Positions 1-9,739 of a DNA stretch of 64,000 nt are shown one piece after another. Both the position numbers and the translations under genes were made by a program. The stretch covers positions 992,001-1,056,000 of the forward strand of contig OX621248.1 in NCBI GenBank assembly GCA_951640165.1. Direction: 5' to 3'. Source of the DNA: Pseudoips prasinana (taxonomy: Eukaryota > Arthropoda > Insecta > Lepidoptera > Nolidae). A model generated the notes under the pieces. It made no database searches. It had not been told where the DNA came from and saw nothing but the letters and a program-made list of their open reading frames with translations. How positions within the stretch are numbered: the stretch's first letter is position 1; each line of letters opens with the position of its first letter.

Positions 1-199
1 TATCCGAAAAATGGGCAACAGCGTCTTTCTGTGTATTTTGACAATCATACTGCAATCGCCAACCTGTTTTCTAAGGGTGGCGATTTGGGATCGTAGAAGT
101 CGCCCCAAGGAAATATATCCGAAAAATGGGCAACAGCGTCTTTCTGTGTATTTTGACAATCATACTGCAATCGCCAACCTGTTTTCTAAGGGTGGCGAT
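1..199. repeat. 115-bp tandem repeat (1.7 copies, runs off the left edge)
   Basis: Bases 1-84 recur without a mismatch at 116-199, so the period is 115 bp. The unit starts TATCCGAAAAATGGGCAAC. Diverged relatives of part of the unit (an AACAGCGTCT...CTGCGATCGCCAACC block) occur near 2605-2690 and 31200-31270, so the unit comes from a dispersed repeat that was later tandemly duplicated. A 75-codon open frame across it reads through both units and is not convincing as a gene. Confidence 0.85.
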
Positions 200-217
200 T
201 ATGACATATATATAATA

Positions 218-517
218 ACATATAATAAAATCGTTTGAAAGTCAAAACTGTACATTGAATATTTTTTTAGAAGGATATTTGGGGCGTGATCTACAATCGA
301 TATCGAAGCCATAAATATAGATTTTAGCATTTTTGTCTGTATGTATGTCCGGGATAAACTCAATAAGTACTGCACATATTTACTTCAAACTTTGCATGAA
401 TATTACTAAGAGATCGGGTCAACATATAGGCTACATATTATCACGCTATCACCTACGGGGGAGGAGCTGTGATAACTTATAAAATTTTACGCGGGTAAAA
501 CCGCGGGGCACAGCTAG
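218..517 (+). mobile_element. Non-autonomous Helitron, family A (copy 1)
   Basis: Family A copies start TCTATACATATAATAAAAT, carry a GGGCGTGATCTACAATCGAT block and a CCTACGGGGGAGGAGCTGTG block, and end in a GC hairpin followed by CACAGCTAG. Most copies sit between a 5' A and a 3' T. TC at the start, a hairpin just before CTAG at the end and A/T insertion are the Helitron hallmarks. This copy has a worn 5' end; the 3' end is intact with CTAG at 514-517 and T following. There is no Rep/helicase coding, so it depends on an autonomous element elsewhere. Confidence 0.8.
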
Positions 518-916
518 TGAAATATACTAAGAGGCCTCTGACCGGTCGTGGAAGATAATTAATACTCTCACCAAACAAAAATAATCTTAGTTTTAGTAGT
601 TATGTTGTAAATGCTAAACAATCGTTAATCTTAAGTATCACAAAATAAATTTGTAATAAACAAACACTTATAAGATCATAAAACTAACATTCCTGAACAC
701 TTCACTCTCGGATCCGCTTTCTCCAAACAACGTTATGTAGCGCATAAGGACAACATCTTTGTTCGGAAATAGAACGACAGGAATAGAATGATCAAAGGAA
801 CGGTGATGCCCCACGTTGGAGGGCGGATTTACTTAAACAGACTAATATACAAAAAGAATTCGGAGTATTTATAAATAAAGACAATGCTGAACTTATTACT
901 GTAGTTTTATTTAGTA
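518..916. other. No gene seen; AT-rich spacer with an LTR-like primer-site remnant
   Basis: No convincing open frame. Around 790-820 the minus strand reads CCAACGTGGGGCATCAC, which resembles the primer-binding-site region of some insect LTR retrotransposons. No LTR pair, gag or pol was found beside it, so this is at best a remnant. Confidence 0.3.
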
Positions 917-1100
917 CTAGCTGTGCCCCGCGGTTATACCGGCGTTAAACTTTATAAATTATAGCCTATGTGTTAATCCAGGGTGTCAGCTAACTCCATT
1001 ACAAACTTTATTCAAATCGCTCAAGCCGTTTAGACGTGAAGAAGTAACAAACATACACACTCACACACTGACAAACTTTTGCCTTTATAATATTAGTGTA
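917..1100 (-). mobile_element. Non-autonomous Helitron, family B (Lep1-like, copy 1)
   Basis: Family B is shorter than family A. It starts near TCACACTAATATTATAAAGG, has GCGAAAGTTTGTGAGTG just inside, and ends with the same class of CCGCGGGGCACAGCTAG terminus. This copy is inverted, with its 3' CTAG end at 917-920. The layout resembles the Lep1 Helitron-like family described in Lepidoptera; that name is from memory and not checked by alignment. Confidence 0.75.
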
Positions 1101-1151
1101 GTTTACATCCATATATTTTAGTAACTGTTAGTATTATAAATTTATTTTGTA

Positions 1152-1240
1152 CAGACGCCATCTCATCCAGCTACCCCAATATGTCAAAATTCTTTTAAAG
1201 AAATTTGACATATTGGGGTAGCTGGATGTGCTGGCGTCTG
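1152..1240. mobile_element. M1 foldback MITE, 89-bp compact copy
   Basis: Two nearly perfect inverted arms (CAGACGCCATCTCATCCAG... and ...CTGGATGTGCTGGCGTCTG) almost meet, so this copy has lost most of the loop found in its ~135-bp relatives. TA flanks it on both sides (1150-1151, 1241-1242), pointing to Tc1/mariner-type target duplication. It has no coding capacity. The conserved inner block is CTACCCCAATCTGTCAAAT. Confidence 0.85.
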
Positions 1241-1605
1241 TACATATCTTTACCATTGCTATACTGTCGCTATTTTGGGTGTCTTTGATCCGAGATGAGA
1301 CATTTTATTGCTGCCACTAAGGAAAACGATTAGGATTTAAATGCATTTCTTGACATACAAATTGCACTTCTATGCTGACATATTTGTAACATTTTGTTGG
1401 AACTAAATAAATTAGCATTAATATTGAGACTATTTTGTCTCAATTTTGTTTGAGCAGATGCGTCGGCTGATCATATTTAATTATTCTCTTGTAAGTAGTT
1501 ACTTATGGTGGTTTAAGTTCTCCTAATTAATAAAATCTCGATAATGACATAAAATAAAACCAGCCAACTAAGGTTCTATCTCAAACATGAAGGGTTCCAT
1601 ACCAT

Positions 1606-1725
1606 TGTACATATGCCAGCATATCAAACTACCCCAATTTCCCCAATAGAAAGTTTGAAAATGAACCTTATCATTTTGTGATAAAGTTGAAAATCTATAA
1701 AAGAAATTTGACATATGGGGGGTAC
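1606..1725. mobile_element. M1 MITE, degraded copy
   Basis: Matches the interior of the family (AACTACCCCAATTTCCCCAAT, GAACCTTAT, GTGATAAAGTTGAAAATC, GAAATTTGACATA), but the outer ends are eroded. A 22-bp piece of the left inner arm has been deleted. Confidence 0.65.
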
Positions 1726-2489
1726 AAGATTGTCACTTATAAAGCAAAGAACACAGAAAAAAATATATTCATTGTTTAAGGTCTTTTTTACTTTTTATTT
1801 TATTTTATTATTTTTTGAGACTGATGGGCAGACGGTTAGTCTGGGCATAGTAATAGGGTTATGTTGCTATTATGGAATCCTTAAAAACAATTGTTTAAAA
1901 CAAATCTACCATTATTGTATTATTTATTTAAAAACTACAGACGTATTACGTGGACATGCTATTTACGAACTCAAATGACATATAAGCTGATAACAACTAT
2001 GTGTATGGGCGCAGTACTTAGCTTTACTTATGTTAGCAATGTAATAATGTATTTTTATGTTAGCAATGTAATAATGAATTTATACCTTCTAGTCCTAAGG
2101 TTGACGACTGTAATAACTATTTAAATTCAAATATTGTTATATAATGTCTTTATAATAGAAATCCATTAATTTTATAATTGAAAATTTAATCGTTAGTTTA
2201 TTTCGCCTATTGTTTAATTGTCTACTTATTTGTAAAAATTTACATGCCATATATATGGCGAAGCATGTGAAACCTAACAATGATTACAACACCTATAATT
2301 TGTAAACCATGTTTCATGTAAATAAATGATTTTTATCTTTTATAAAGAAGGAGGAGAAGGAAAAACGTCTTATGCAGAAATCGAACCTAAACTGCGTAGG
2401 TTTTGAGGGCACAGAAGGACGTCTACCTTAACCAGTGCTGACGCACAGGCTACTAGGTTAGTTGCAGTCGAAAACTTTACTATATTCGA
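1726..2489. other. No gene seen; AT-rich unique DNA
   Basis: Open frames here are AT-driven (Y/I/L/N-rich) and lack recognisable motifs. A short direct repeat, ATGTTAGCAATGTAATAATG, occurs twice near 2028-2075. Nothing else is supported. Confidence 0.5.
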
Positions 2490-2494
2490 GTTAT

Positions 2495-2545
2495 ATAATG
2501 CCTGCTTTGTGGTGACGGATTCTATGCCCACACAGCAGGCATTAT
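2495..2545. repeat. 12-bp inverted repeat with a 27-nt loop
   Basis: ATAATGCCTGCT at 2495-2506 pairs perfectly with AGCAGGCATTAT at 2534-2545. Its role is unknown. It lies at the junction of unique DNA with the dispersed repeat that follows. Confidence 0.7.
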
Positions 2546-2763
2546 GATCACCCCATCTCATCCCGTGGGGGGCGTAGAAATCGTCCGAGGGCCGACCTAC
2601 CAGAAAACGGGCAGCAGCGTTTTTCTATTCGTGAACTATGGCCATCAAACTGCGATCGCCAACCCGTCTGCCAAGCGTGGAGATTATGATGGCATATCCC
2701 CCCCATTATTTGGGGAGGCTTTTGTCCAGCTGTGGACGTACTGTGGCTGACATGATGATGATA
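2546..2763 (+). repeat. Dispersed repeat fragment ending in an RTE-like GATGATGAT tail
   Basis: The segment contains CATCCCGTGGGGGGCGTAG (related sequence near 30837) and AACTGCGATCGCCAACCCG (related to 31225). It then has a degraded RTE 3' end (GGGGAGGCTTTTGTCCAGC, GTGGACGTAC, then GATGATGAT). The 68-codon frame here is a by-product of the repeat. Confidence 0.6.
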
Positions 2764-2769
2764 ATATAA

Positions 2770-2895
2770 TATCCTATGTATGCAGCATCACAGCCGAAAC
2801 TGGTTCACGGCAGGACCAAGGTTTTAATCCAACGGCTTTCCAACATGCTTGTAATATCGTCAGTCCACCATATCGGAGGCCTGCCACGCTGTATA
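2770..2895 (-). mobile_element. RTE-type LINE fragment (diverged)
   Basis: GTCAGTCCACCATATCGGAGGCCTGCC-type sequence aligns by eye with the segment encoding GRPPTRWTDD in the clearer RTE copies, read on the minus strand. It is too decayed for an open frame. Confidence 0.5.
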
Positions 2896-3244
2896 TTAAT
2901 TTAACAAAAAATGCTAATATATAAATTACGTGCATTTGACTAACTTAACAATTTGAAAGTTAAGTACTTTAAAAAACTAGTTTATACTCAAATTGACTGC
3001 AATTCTGAAGATAGAGTGGTTTTCCAGTTTTTTAGCGCTGGGAGCGCTAGAAGGCTCTTGATTTTGTATAGTCAATTACTAAATTTAAGCAAAATAATCC
3101 AACCAGTAAATAATTTTTTACTTTTATTATGAACACTTTAGCTGCATCAAGTTTTGCTTGCTATATTAAATTATTAAAATCTCTTAACTGGATGGCTTAG
3201 CGTGTGGAAATGTGTGTATTTTTACATAATATATATCTTTGACC
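2896..3244. other. No gene seen
   Basis: AT-rich spacer. It has one small palindromic stretch, TTTTTTAGCGCTGGGAGCGCTAG, near 3030-3052, and no repeat family I recognise. Confidence 0.4.
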
Positions 3245-3492
3245 GTCACCGTAGCCTAGTTGGTAGTGCTCCTGCCTACGACGCTGGTGGTCCTGGGTTC
3301 GAATCCCGGTAAGTGCAAATATTTGTGTGATGAGCACGAATATTTGTTTCTGAGTCATGGATGTTTTCTATGTATTTAAGTATTTATCTATGTATATAAG
3401 TATGTATATCGTCGCCTGGTACCCAAAGTACAAGCTTTGATTAGTTTGGGGCTAGGTTGATATGTGTGACATTGTCCCATATTATTATTATA
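3245..3492 (+). mobile_element. tRNA-derived SINE, family S1 (copy 1)
   Basis: The head carries RNA polymerase III promoter boxes. The A box is TAGCCTAGTTGGTAG and the B box GGTTCGAATCC, with tRNA-like spacing. The body has ATATTTGTGTGATGAGCACG and CTGAGTCATGGATG, then GTACAAGCTTTG and GACATTGTCCC, and the copy ends in an ATT microsatellite. There is no anticodon arm or acceptor pairing, so it is not a functional tRNA gene. Mobilisation would need a LINE reverse transcriptase. Confidence 0.85.
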
Positions 3493-3536
3493 TCTTTTGC
3501 ATCAGATAAATATTGTGCATAAAGTACTAAATAAAA

Positions 3537-3690
3537 TGCAAGTGCAGCGCAGCGGTTAAAACAGTCGCCTCGCTACTTCGTGTCTCGGGTTCGTTTCCCC
3601 CATAATACAAATATTTGTGGGACTCATAAGTAGTTTTCAAAATTTGGGCGTACTGTGCCCGTCAATAAACCTTATGAAACGCTAATTAAA
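3537..3690 (+). mobile_element. tRNA-derived SINE, family S2, diverged copy
   Basis: S2 consensus features are the A box TGGCGCAGCGGTTAAG, the B box GGGTTCGAATCCC, a body with ACTATTTGTGTGACCCATAA and CTGAGTCTGGATGTAATTTG, and a 3' part with AAGTACCCCGCGACACAGGG. Here the head is clear (GCGCAGCGGTTAAAACAGTC) but the B box is mutated and the 3' half is eroded. Confidence 0.65.
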
Positions 3691-4740
3691 CCGTCAAAAT
3701 GTATCCTATAATAAAATTCCAATGTAACCAAAAAGAGTCAAGTATTGTTGAAAACCTTGTACTGTGATGGTACAGAAAAACTTATTCATGTTATCACCTT
3801 GATGTTCCTTCTCTTCTACACCCATTAAACCACATATACATAAAAACCCGCGCACAATCTTGTTGGTCATATAGATTTTTAGGTTAAGTATTGCTACAAT
3901 TTTTTTTATTTAACGCATAAGTAATTATATTCATAAACTATCCGAAACTAAACTACTGCCACCTGTCCGAGATGGAGGCCTGGAGACACAGGATTTTACT
4001 ATACTGGCTCCAGTCTCCACAACATTATAGTATTATCACCTAATTGTACTTTAAATGTAAGAAAATATCTGTGGAGAAAAATTAAAAATATTGCCATGTG
4101 GAGGAGACCTCGAACTACCGAGCTAAATTATCTTTATGGGCTTTCCTCTGGTAAATACCGTATGGGGTGATTTTAATTTCAATTAACACTTTGCTTCCCA
4201 CTTATGTTAATGGCGAATCAACATAATCGTTCTGCCTCACTCCCTCTCGCCAGAAGTGCATGTTCATTCATATCCCCTGTATTATTGGTTGTCTACCACC
4301 GTGCGTATCACAAGAAACTTTTAACTGCAAGTTACCACACTGCCGAATCTAATTCAATTACCATAATACTTTCCCCTGCTTAAGGCTCCTTGAAACGAAA
4401 GGGTAAACTAATATTATAATAAAAACGTTTCATATTTTGTACGTTTATTTATAATAATTCATTGATTTTTAAAATTACTTCACATGAAAAAAGCTACATT
4501 ATCAGGAAAAAATATTGAACCCTATACGAAAATTAGAATAATGTAAAATTAAAATAATGACTTTTCTAATAATTTTTTGTTTGGTATCTTGAGTAAGTAT
4601 CGAAATATTTATTAGAAAATTCATTATTTAGAGTAAAGTATTAATATAAAACACAAATTAATCTTTATATCTGTCTATCCGTTGGTCGGGTAAGTAATAA
4701 AAAATAATCGTTCCGAATTTAAATAATTATTTTGATAAAA
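3691..4740. other. No gene seen; about 1 kb of AT-rich DNA
   Basis: No open frame above background and no recognised repeat. Local poly(A/T) runs are present. Confidence 0.45.
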
Positions 4741-4742
4741 TA

Positions 4743-4983
4743 AGGCTGATTTCAGAGTGACGCGCGCGGCACGCGCTATCGGCCAGCGCGTCTCAACAGC
4801 CGCGTGCGAGACGCGTCACTCTGAAACGCTAGCTGCCAGTAGAGGAGCTCGGGCAGCGTAGGCCGACGGCGCGCGTGTCACCGGCGCGGCGGCGCGTTTG
4901 AACTGCGTGACTATGAAACGCAATTACTATCTAGTGTAATTGAAAGCGCGCGCGTGCCGCGCGCGTCACTCTGAAATCAGCCT
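4743..4983. mobile_element. CpG-rich palindromic element (M2) with 34-bp perfect TIRs
   Basis: AGGCTGATTTCAGAGTGACG begins the left arm, and its exact complement ends the right arm. The two ends match for 34 bp, including the CGCGCGCGGCACGCGC part. TA flanks both sides (4741-4742, 4984-4985). A third, internal copy of the arm core (GCGTCACTCTGAAACG near 4813) makes the left third a palindrome within the palindrome. GC and CpG content stand far above the AT-rich surroundings. No protein is encoded. It sits just upstream of a LINE remnant. Confidence 0.8.
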
Positions 4984-5013
4984 TAGATGTAATTTTTTAT
5001 TTTTTTATTTCTA

Positions 5014-5943
5014 GTTTATATAAATGATCTCCCTTATCTGGTAGAGAAAGTATCAGACATAGTTTTGTTCGCTGATGATACATCGCTCATATTTAAAGTA
5101 AATAGAAAGGATAAAGATCTTATTGAGCATAATAAAACACTCAGCTTTATATCAGAATGGTTTTCGGCAAATAATCTCTTGTTAAATGCAGGGAAAACTA
5201 AATGCATCAGGTTCTCATTGCCGAATGTGACTCAAATTGTACCAACAGTTGCACTTAATGCGAAAATATTAGATTTAGTCCCATCGATATATTTGGGATT
5301 GACACTTGATTCAAAATTGCAATGGAGTCCTCCGATTGAAGAGTTAGCAGGTAAATTAAGTTCGGCTTCCTATGCTGTCTGGAAAATAAGGCAATTGTCA
5401 GATGAACAAACTGCTAGATTAGTGTATTTCGCGTACTTTCATAGCATTATGTCGTATGGCATTCTGCTGTGGGGTTCGGTGGCTGACATAGGTACTATTT
5501 TTGTATTGCAGAAAAGAGCAGTCAGAGCCATTTATGGTTTAGGCAGTCGCGATTCTTTGCGAAATTTGTTTAAAGAAATAAATATACTTACTGTGCCATC
5601 GGAATATATATATCAGATTATAATGTTTGTTAGAAAAAATATTCATAATTATAAAAAGAAAAGTGAACTACATAATATAAATACTAGGAATAAGAACAAA
5701 CTAGCCATGCCAGGCTTTAGAGTAAGCAAAACTAATAAATCATTTTTAGGAAATTGTATTAGGTTTTATAACAAGCTTCCTACTCAAATTACTGATCTGC
5801 CTGACACAAGCTTTAAAACACATATTAAACGTATACTTATGGCTAGGGGTTATTACACCACTAAAGAGTACATCGATGACAAAGACGTCTGGCTCTCACT
5901 TCCTACCTGCACATTGCTCGCTGGAGATCTTGTAGCCATATAG
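5014..5943 (+). pseudogene. 5'-truncated non-LTR retrotransposon reverse transcriptase (C-terminal ~309 codons)
   Basis: An unbroken frame enters at VYINDLPYLVEKVSD and contains the catalytic FADD box (the YxDD motif of reverse transcriptases) at residues 19-22. LLLNAGKTKCIRF, LGLTLDSKLQW and LQKRAVRAIYGL follow; these are typical of the palm/thumb and post-RT region of Jockey/CR1-group LINEs. The endonuclease domain, RT blocks upstream of FADD and any ORF1 are missing, so it cannot be autonomous. No internal stop or frameshift is seen, which suggests a fairly recent insertion or an intact 3' piece. The sequence just before the frame, TTTATTTTTTTATTTCTAG, looks like a splice acceptor. The M2 element lies 30 bp upstream. 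Confidence 0.85.
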
Positions 5944-6206
5944 ACATGACTGATCTGCTGTGTTACGTGAACTATCTGTAAATGATTGCTATCATATACT
6001 TAATTTAAAATTATTGACTCTGTCTCAAAATGAATTATGTTATTGTTTCGAAGTTTTTCTTTTGTATACCTAAATATAATCTAAAATAATAAGCATTCAG
6101 ACAACCGATCGAGCATATATTGTGTTTGCCTACTAAATAATTACTCTAATTGGACCAAATCCCGTGTTCATGCCCGCTTGAGTATGTTTCGCCGGACCGT
6201 CTCAAC
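5944..6206 (+). other. Probable 3' UTR of the preceding LINE, boundary unclear
   Basis: AT-rich DNA directly after the stop codon, without a clear poly(A) tail before the next repeat family begins. Assigned to the LINE by adjacency only. Confidence 0.35.
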
Positions 6207-6627
6207 GGGGTCGTGTTGAAATTGGTAGTAGAGGAACCCACTGAGTTTGTTTCGCTGGGTCTTCTCAGTTGGGGCGCATTGGATCCGGTGGTAGCATTAA
6301 AGCGCGACCGTCGTTATTAACACAAGGTCCGTCATAATAATAATACCTTTAATATAGACAGAACCATTGACAATATGTAGTAAAAATATTAGACTTAAAC
6401 TAGATAATTAAACATAATCTCTTGACAGTAACTTGATACGAGCTAGCTAAATATCATTTCTGTAATAAAATAAATTTTATAAATGTTTTCATACAAGATG
6501 TACCTAAATATCTATGTTACTAGAAATAATATCTAATGTATACAACAATATTACTACAAACATGTTCTGACTATTTACAAGCGCTTTTTTAAAGTCTACG
6601 TGAATAAAAACCTTTTTTTATTTTATT
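6207..6627 (+). mobile_element. LINE 3'-end repeat, family D (best copy)
   Basis: Starts in GGGTCTTCTCAGTTGGGGCG / GGATCCGGTGGTAGCATTAA / GCGCGACCGTCGTTATT. It passes through CATGTTCTGACTATTTACA and ends GTCTACGTGAATAAAAACC followed by a T/A-rich tail. AATAAA just before an A/T tail, with many copies sharing the same 3' end but different 5' breakpoints, is the signature of 5'-truncated LINE insertions. No coding part is attached in this window, so the clade is unknown. Confidence 0.65.
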
Positions 6628-6754
6628 TTAATTGAATCTACTTTAAAAATAATTATTTCAATAAATCTGAAACAATATTGCCATGACTAATAAAAATAAT
6701 GAAACTCTGTTAATTTTTTTTTTTGGTAATATTAGAGCATAGAGTCAAACCGCT

Positions 6755-6883
6755 TATGTACATCAAACTACCCCAATCTGTCAAATTTCCCCAATCGAAA
6801 GTGAACCATATGCTTATATGATAAAGTTGAAAATCTATAAAATAAATTTGACAGATTGGGGTAACTGGATGTGCTGGCGTCTG
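6755..6883. mobile_element. M1 MITE
   Basis: The right arm is complete (CTGGATGTGCTGGCGTCTG then TA at 6884-6885). The left arm lacks the outermost ~10 bp (starts GTACATCAAACTACCCC). The internal loop GAACCATATGCTTATATGAT matches the family. Confidence 0.8.
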
Positions 6884-6885
6884 TA

Positions 6886-7565
6886 CAAATATGTAAATAG
6901 AATAAATATTTATTTTATTTACATATTGGTTAATAAACGTGAATGAAAATCCCAAAAAAATATATTGTATGCCCTTAATTTCCAGTTTGTTTAATTTCTG
7001 AAACATCTCCGCAACCTGCTCAAGTGTCCATTCTTCAGCGACTTAATGCCTTCCTCCACATTGATATAAAAACAGCGTACGTACGAACCGTACGTTCAAC
7101 GGCTGCAACTTTTATTATTCATTAGATACTATAGCGTTCTGTAATCAGACCGTTTCTATTCTTCCAACGAGTCTACAGTGTTGCCAGTATTAAACTCCCT
7201 GGATTTTAAAGGAAATTATTTTGGAACACGTCTCTAATTTTCTAGATTATGATTTTACCTTCTCTAGTTATGTATACTCAACATAAGAATAATTCAATAA
7301 AATACTATGTGCTGCTTTTTACATTCGTTATGAAGCAGCATGATTAATCAACCTTGCCGATCAAAATAATATGCACTCTCTTAAAGGATGAATGTAGCAT
7401 TGATATAGTAGGAAGAAATCGCTAATACTAGTACGTTCCTGATTTATTGCACATGTAAACTGTGCCATAAACCTATTTAAAGTATTCCCAATATGAAATG
7501 TATCCGGAGAATTCGGATAACTGTATAGCAAAGGAATGTTATTTACTTTTACTTAAGCGTATAGC
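6886..7565. other. No gene seen
   Basis: AT-rich. It has a short alternating palindromic stretch, GCGTACGTACGAACCGTACG, at 7075-7094. A 98-codon minus-strand frame running through the MITE into this spacer has no recognisable motif. Confidence 0.4.
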
Positions 7566-7780
7566 CACTGGTTACCCTAGTGTCAGAGTTGACCTCTGAT
7601 ATGACTTTGCGACAGTTTTCTAACGACTATAACCGGAACCGAAAGCTTAACTAGCCCTCCAAAGCACAGATGTACTCAGAAATTAAACTACTTTGGCGGT
7701 CACCCATCTATAGACCGAACGCGTGCTTAACCACGCCGATCACTTACGGACCGGTGAAAGTAACTGACTGTGAGCGCCTA
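7566..7780 (-). mobile_element. 5S rRNA-derived SINE-like repeat, family S5S (copy 1)
   Basis: Read on the minus strand, the head has GATCGGCGTGGTTAAGCA and, downstream, TAGATGGGTGACCGCC. These correspond to the A-box and C-box parts of the 5S rRNA internal promoter. The rest of the repeat (GGCACGTTAAGCTGTCGG class, GGCCTACTGAG class) is not 5S. This copy has lost several bases between the two boxes. Confidence 0.6.
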
Positions 7781-8081
7781 AATACAATTTTCAATATAAT
7801 TAATTACATTTTGCATTTTTATTTAAATTAGGGAAACATAAGCTTTTAGAACAGCAACTCTGGATCTCTTAACACGATATTTTAATGGCAGCCGAACGAC
7901 GTATGGTATAGCTATTGTAATTTGTTGGAGTTGTTACACTTTGCATTGCCTTCTATTCACGGCATGTATGCCGTTACACCAACTTTGTTCATTATGTATG
8001 TTACAAGTCCAAGTATTGATGGTATTTCTTTGGATATAGCATTTTATTTATTTATATTGAGCAGCTAAAGTTTATTATAAA

Positions 8082-8188
8082 GAAGCTGTGCCCCTCGGTT
8101 TCACCCGCTATAAAGTAGTTTTGGCGTAAAAGCGTAACAAACATACATCTATACTCACAAACTTTCGCATTTATAATATTAGTAGGAT
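8082..8188 (-). mobile_element. Helitron family B, internally deleted copy
   Basis: Retains both ends (AAGCTGTGCCCCTCGGTTTC and AAACTTTCGCATTTATAATA) but lacks the middle third. Confidence 0.65.
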
Positions 8189-8299
8189 GTGTACCTTTAG
8201 CGGTTTTGGCAGTGCACGCCGGAATAGTTCGCAGATGGTAGATTTTTTCCTACTTACTTGACACTTATCGTCATATTTTGGACAATTCACACAATATCT

Positions 8300-8452
8300 T
8301 TATTAATTATAGCCTATGTGTTATTCTGATGTGTAAGCTATATTATTGTAAAGTTTCATTAAAAGCCATTCGTAGTTTTTACGTGAACGAGTAACAAACA
8401 TCCATCCATCCATACATACAAACTTTCGAGTTTATAATATTAGTAGGATATG
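8300..8452 (-). mobile_element. Helitron family B, copy lacking its 3' hairpin end
   Basis: Begins inside the element (ATTATAGCCTATGTGTTATT) and runs to the family 5' end (TTTATAATATTAGTAGGATA). A CCATCCATCCATACAT microsatellite has grown inside. Confidence 0.65.
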
Positions 8453-8487
8453 AGATAAAAATAGGGCACGTATACACTTTAAAAAAT

Positions 8488-8625
8488 CAAGATGGACCGA
8501 TGATCATTTGTGGGTCGCAGGAATCCGCCGTATGCAAATAGCGCAAGACCAGCAATTGTGGAGATCTTTGGGGGGAAACCTTTGTCCAGCAGTGGACGTC
8601 TTTCGACTGATATGATGACGATGAT
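8488..8625 (+). mobile_element. RTE-type LINE 3' end (copy 1)
   Basis: Encodes, with breaks, the RTE C-terminus (GRRMQIAQDQQLWRSLG-like) and ends CAGTGGACGTCTTTCGACTG then ATGATGACGATGAT. The reading frame is disrupted at GGGGGGAAACC. Confidence 0.7.
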
Positions 8626-8629
8626 CAAA

Positions 8630-8885
8630 CTTTTAAAATGCATGTAAATAGTCAGACCACATGTATCTGTAGGAATATAGTTAAGTATACATTATTATTT
8701 TAGGTACATATAGGTATGCGGATTGTATGAAATCAATCAGTAATAACATTTAAGTTATTAACTAGATGATTATTTATAACTAGTTCGATTCGATCGAAGT
8801 TTAAAAATGTTTTACATGTATTTTACTACATTAAGAATGGTTTTGTCTATATTAAGGTTCTTATTAAGGTATTCAAGATTATGAT
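8630..8885 (-). mobile_element. LINE 3'-end repeat, family D, degraded
   Basis: Recognised by GTAAATAGTCAGACCACATG at one end and TTTTGTCTATATTAAGG at the other, in inverted order relative to the best copy; the middle is rearranged. Confidence 0.5.
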
Positions 8886-9739
8886 TGTAGGTATGGAACG
8901 CGATTTCTCCGTTTTTATGAACAGATTTGAATTATCGATAGGAAATGGTTCCATTTAAATGTTGTAGCATATTTTGTTTGTATACAAAAGTAGTAGCCGA
9001 TTTCAATATTTTCAAAGAGTATTTATAACTTATTTTCGATATATTCTTGATACTTAAAAACCTATTTCCTTTTGTTCGCCTAAATATTCCTTGATACCGG
9101 GAGCCAGATTCTTTTTTCCAAAAAAATTAAATGTTAAAAACCTTTATATGTTACCAGCATCCACAAATCGAAGAGTTGAGTCCTTCCCTATCCCCGTACC
9201 GGCACGTAATCCCCGAATGCGGGTTCGAGACCCGGGCGGACTATAAATCACTTGTAAGACTGAAACTCTTGGAGAAATAAAATTATTTCATTTATCAACA
9301 CTTACACACGATGCGCTTGCAAAGTTTTAGCGATTTTAAAGTGAGGATTGGACGGAGTTTTCTTTCTGCAGTGAAGTTTGTTTGATCACTCTTATTTCAT
9401 TTCGTGAAACTTTTATTTTAGTGAGTTCTTGTATTTATGGCGAAGTAACTTGTCCAATATTTAGTTAGGTATACTTGTTGGTAAACAATCAGTGAGAGAG
9501 GTTCTAGATTAACATTTAATCATTTGGGAATAAATCATGCCCTGAGCTTCGATGGTTTTAAAAAATTCAGGACTTGAATCAAATTGAAACCAGTAATGAA
9601 AAAGTTTTAAATAGCATGTATAATCGATTGGCCTACACGACTTTCTCAGCTGAGGCGGCTAAAATTAGGCCGTAAAAATAGGCTTCCTATAACATTACAT
9701 CAAATTTAAACATTATTTATCCAAAACCTCTCACAAATC
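8886..9739. other. No gene seen; one isolated tRNA-like B box
   Basis: Mostly AT-rich. Around 9180-9245 a stretch with GCGGGTTCGAGACCCGGG resembles a tRNA T-arm/B box, followed by ATAAATCACTTG. It is probably a truncated SINE. A paired A box is not visible, so no tRNA gene is called. Confidence 0.4.

Noticed and set aside
1..240. CRISPR-like array
   Set aside because: Repeat units are 115 bp and tandem without variable spacers; the genome is eukaryotic.
785..835. LTR-retrotransposon primer-binding site (CCAACGTGGGGC on the minus strand)
   Set aside because: No LTR pair, polypurine tract, gag or pol nearby; a short match is not enough to call an element.
3245..3320. tRNA gene candidates (also at 26191, 27478, 38944, 42671, 55094 and others)
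   Set aside because: A and B boxes are present, but acceptor and anticodon stems do not pair, the heads continue into a shared body, and several near-identical copies occur; they are SINE heads.
6710..7006. 98-codon minus-strand frame
   Set aside because: Its middle is the M1 MITE and the rest is AT-rich spacer; a similar frame occurs across the M1 copy at 10183-10479 for the same reason.
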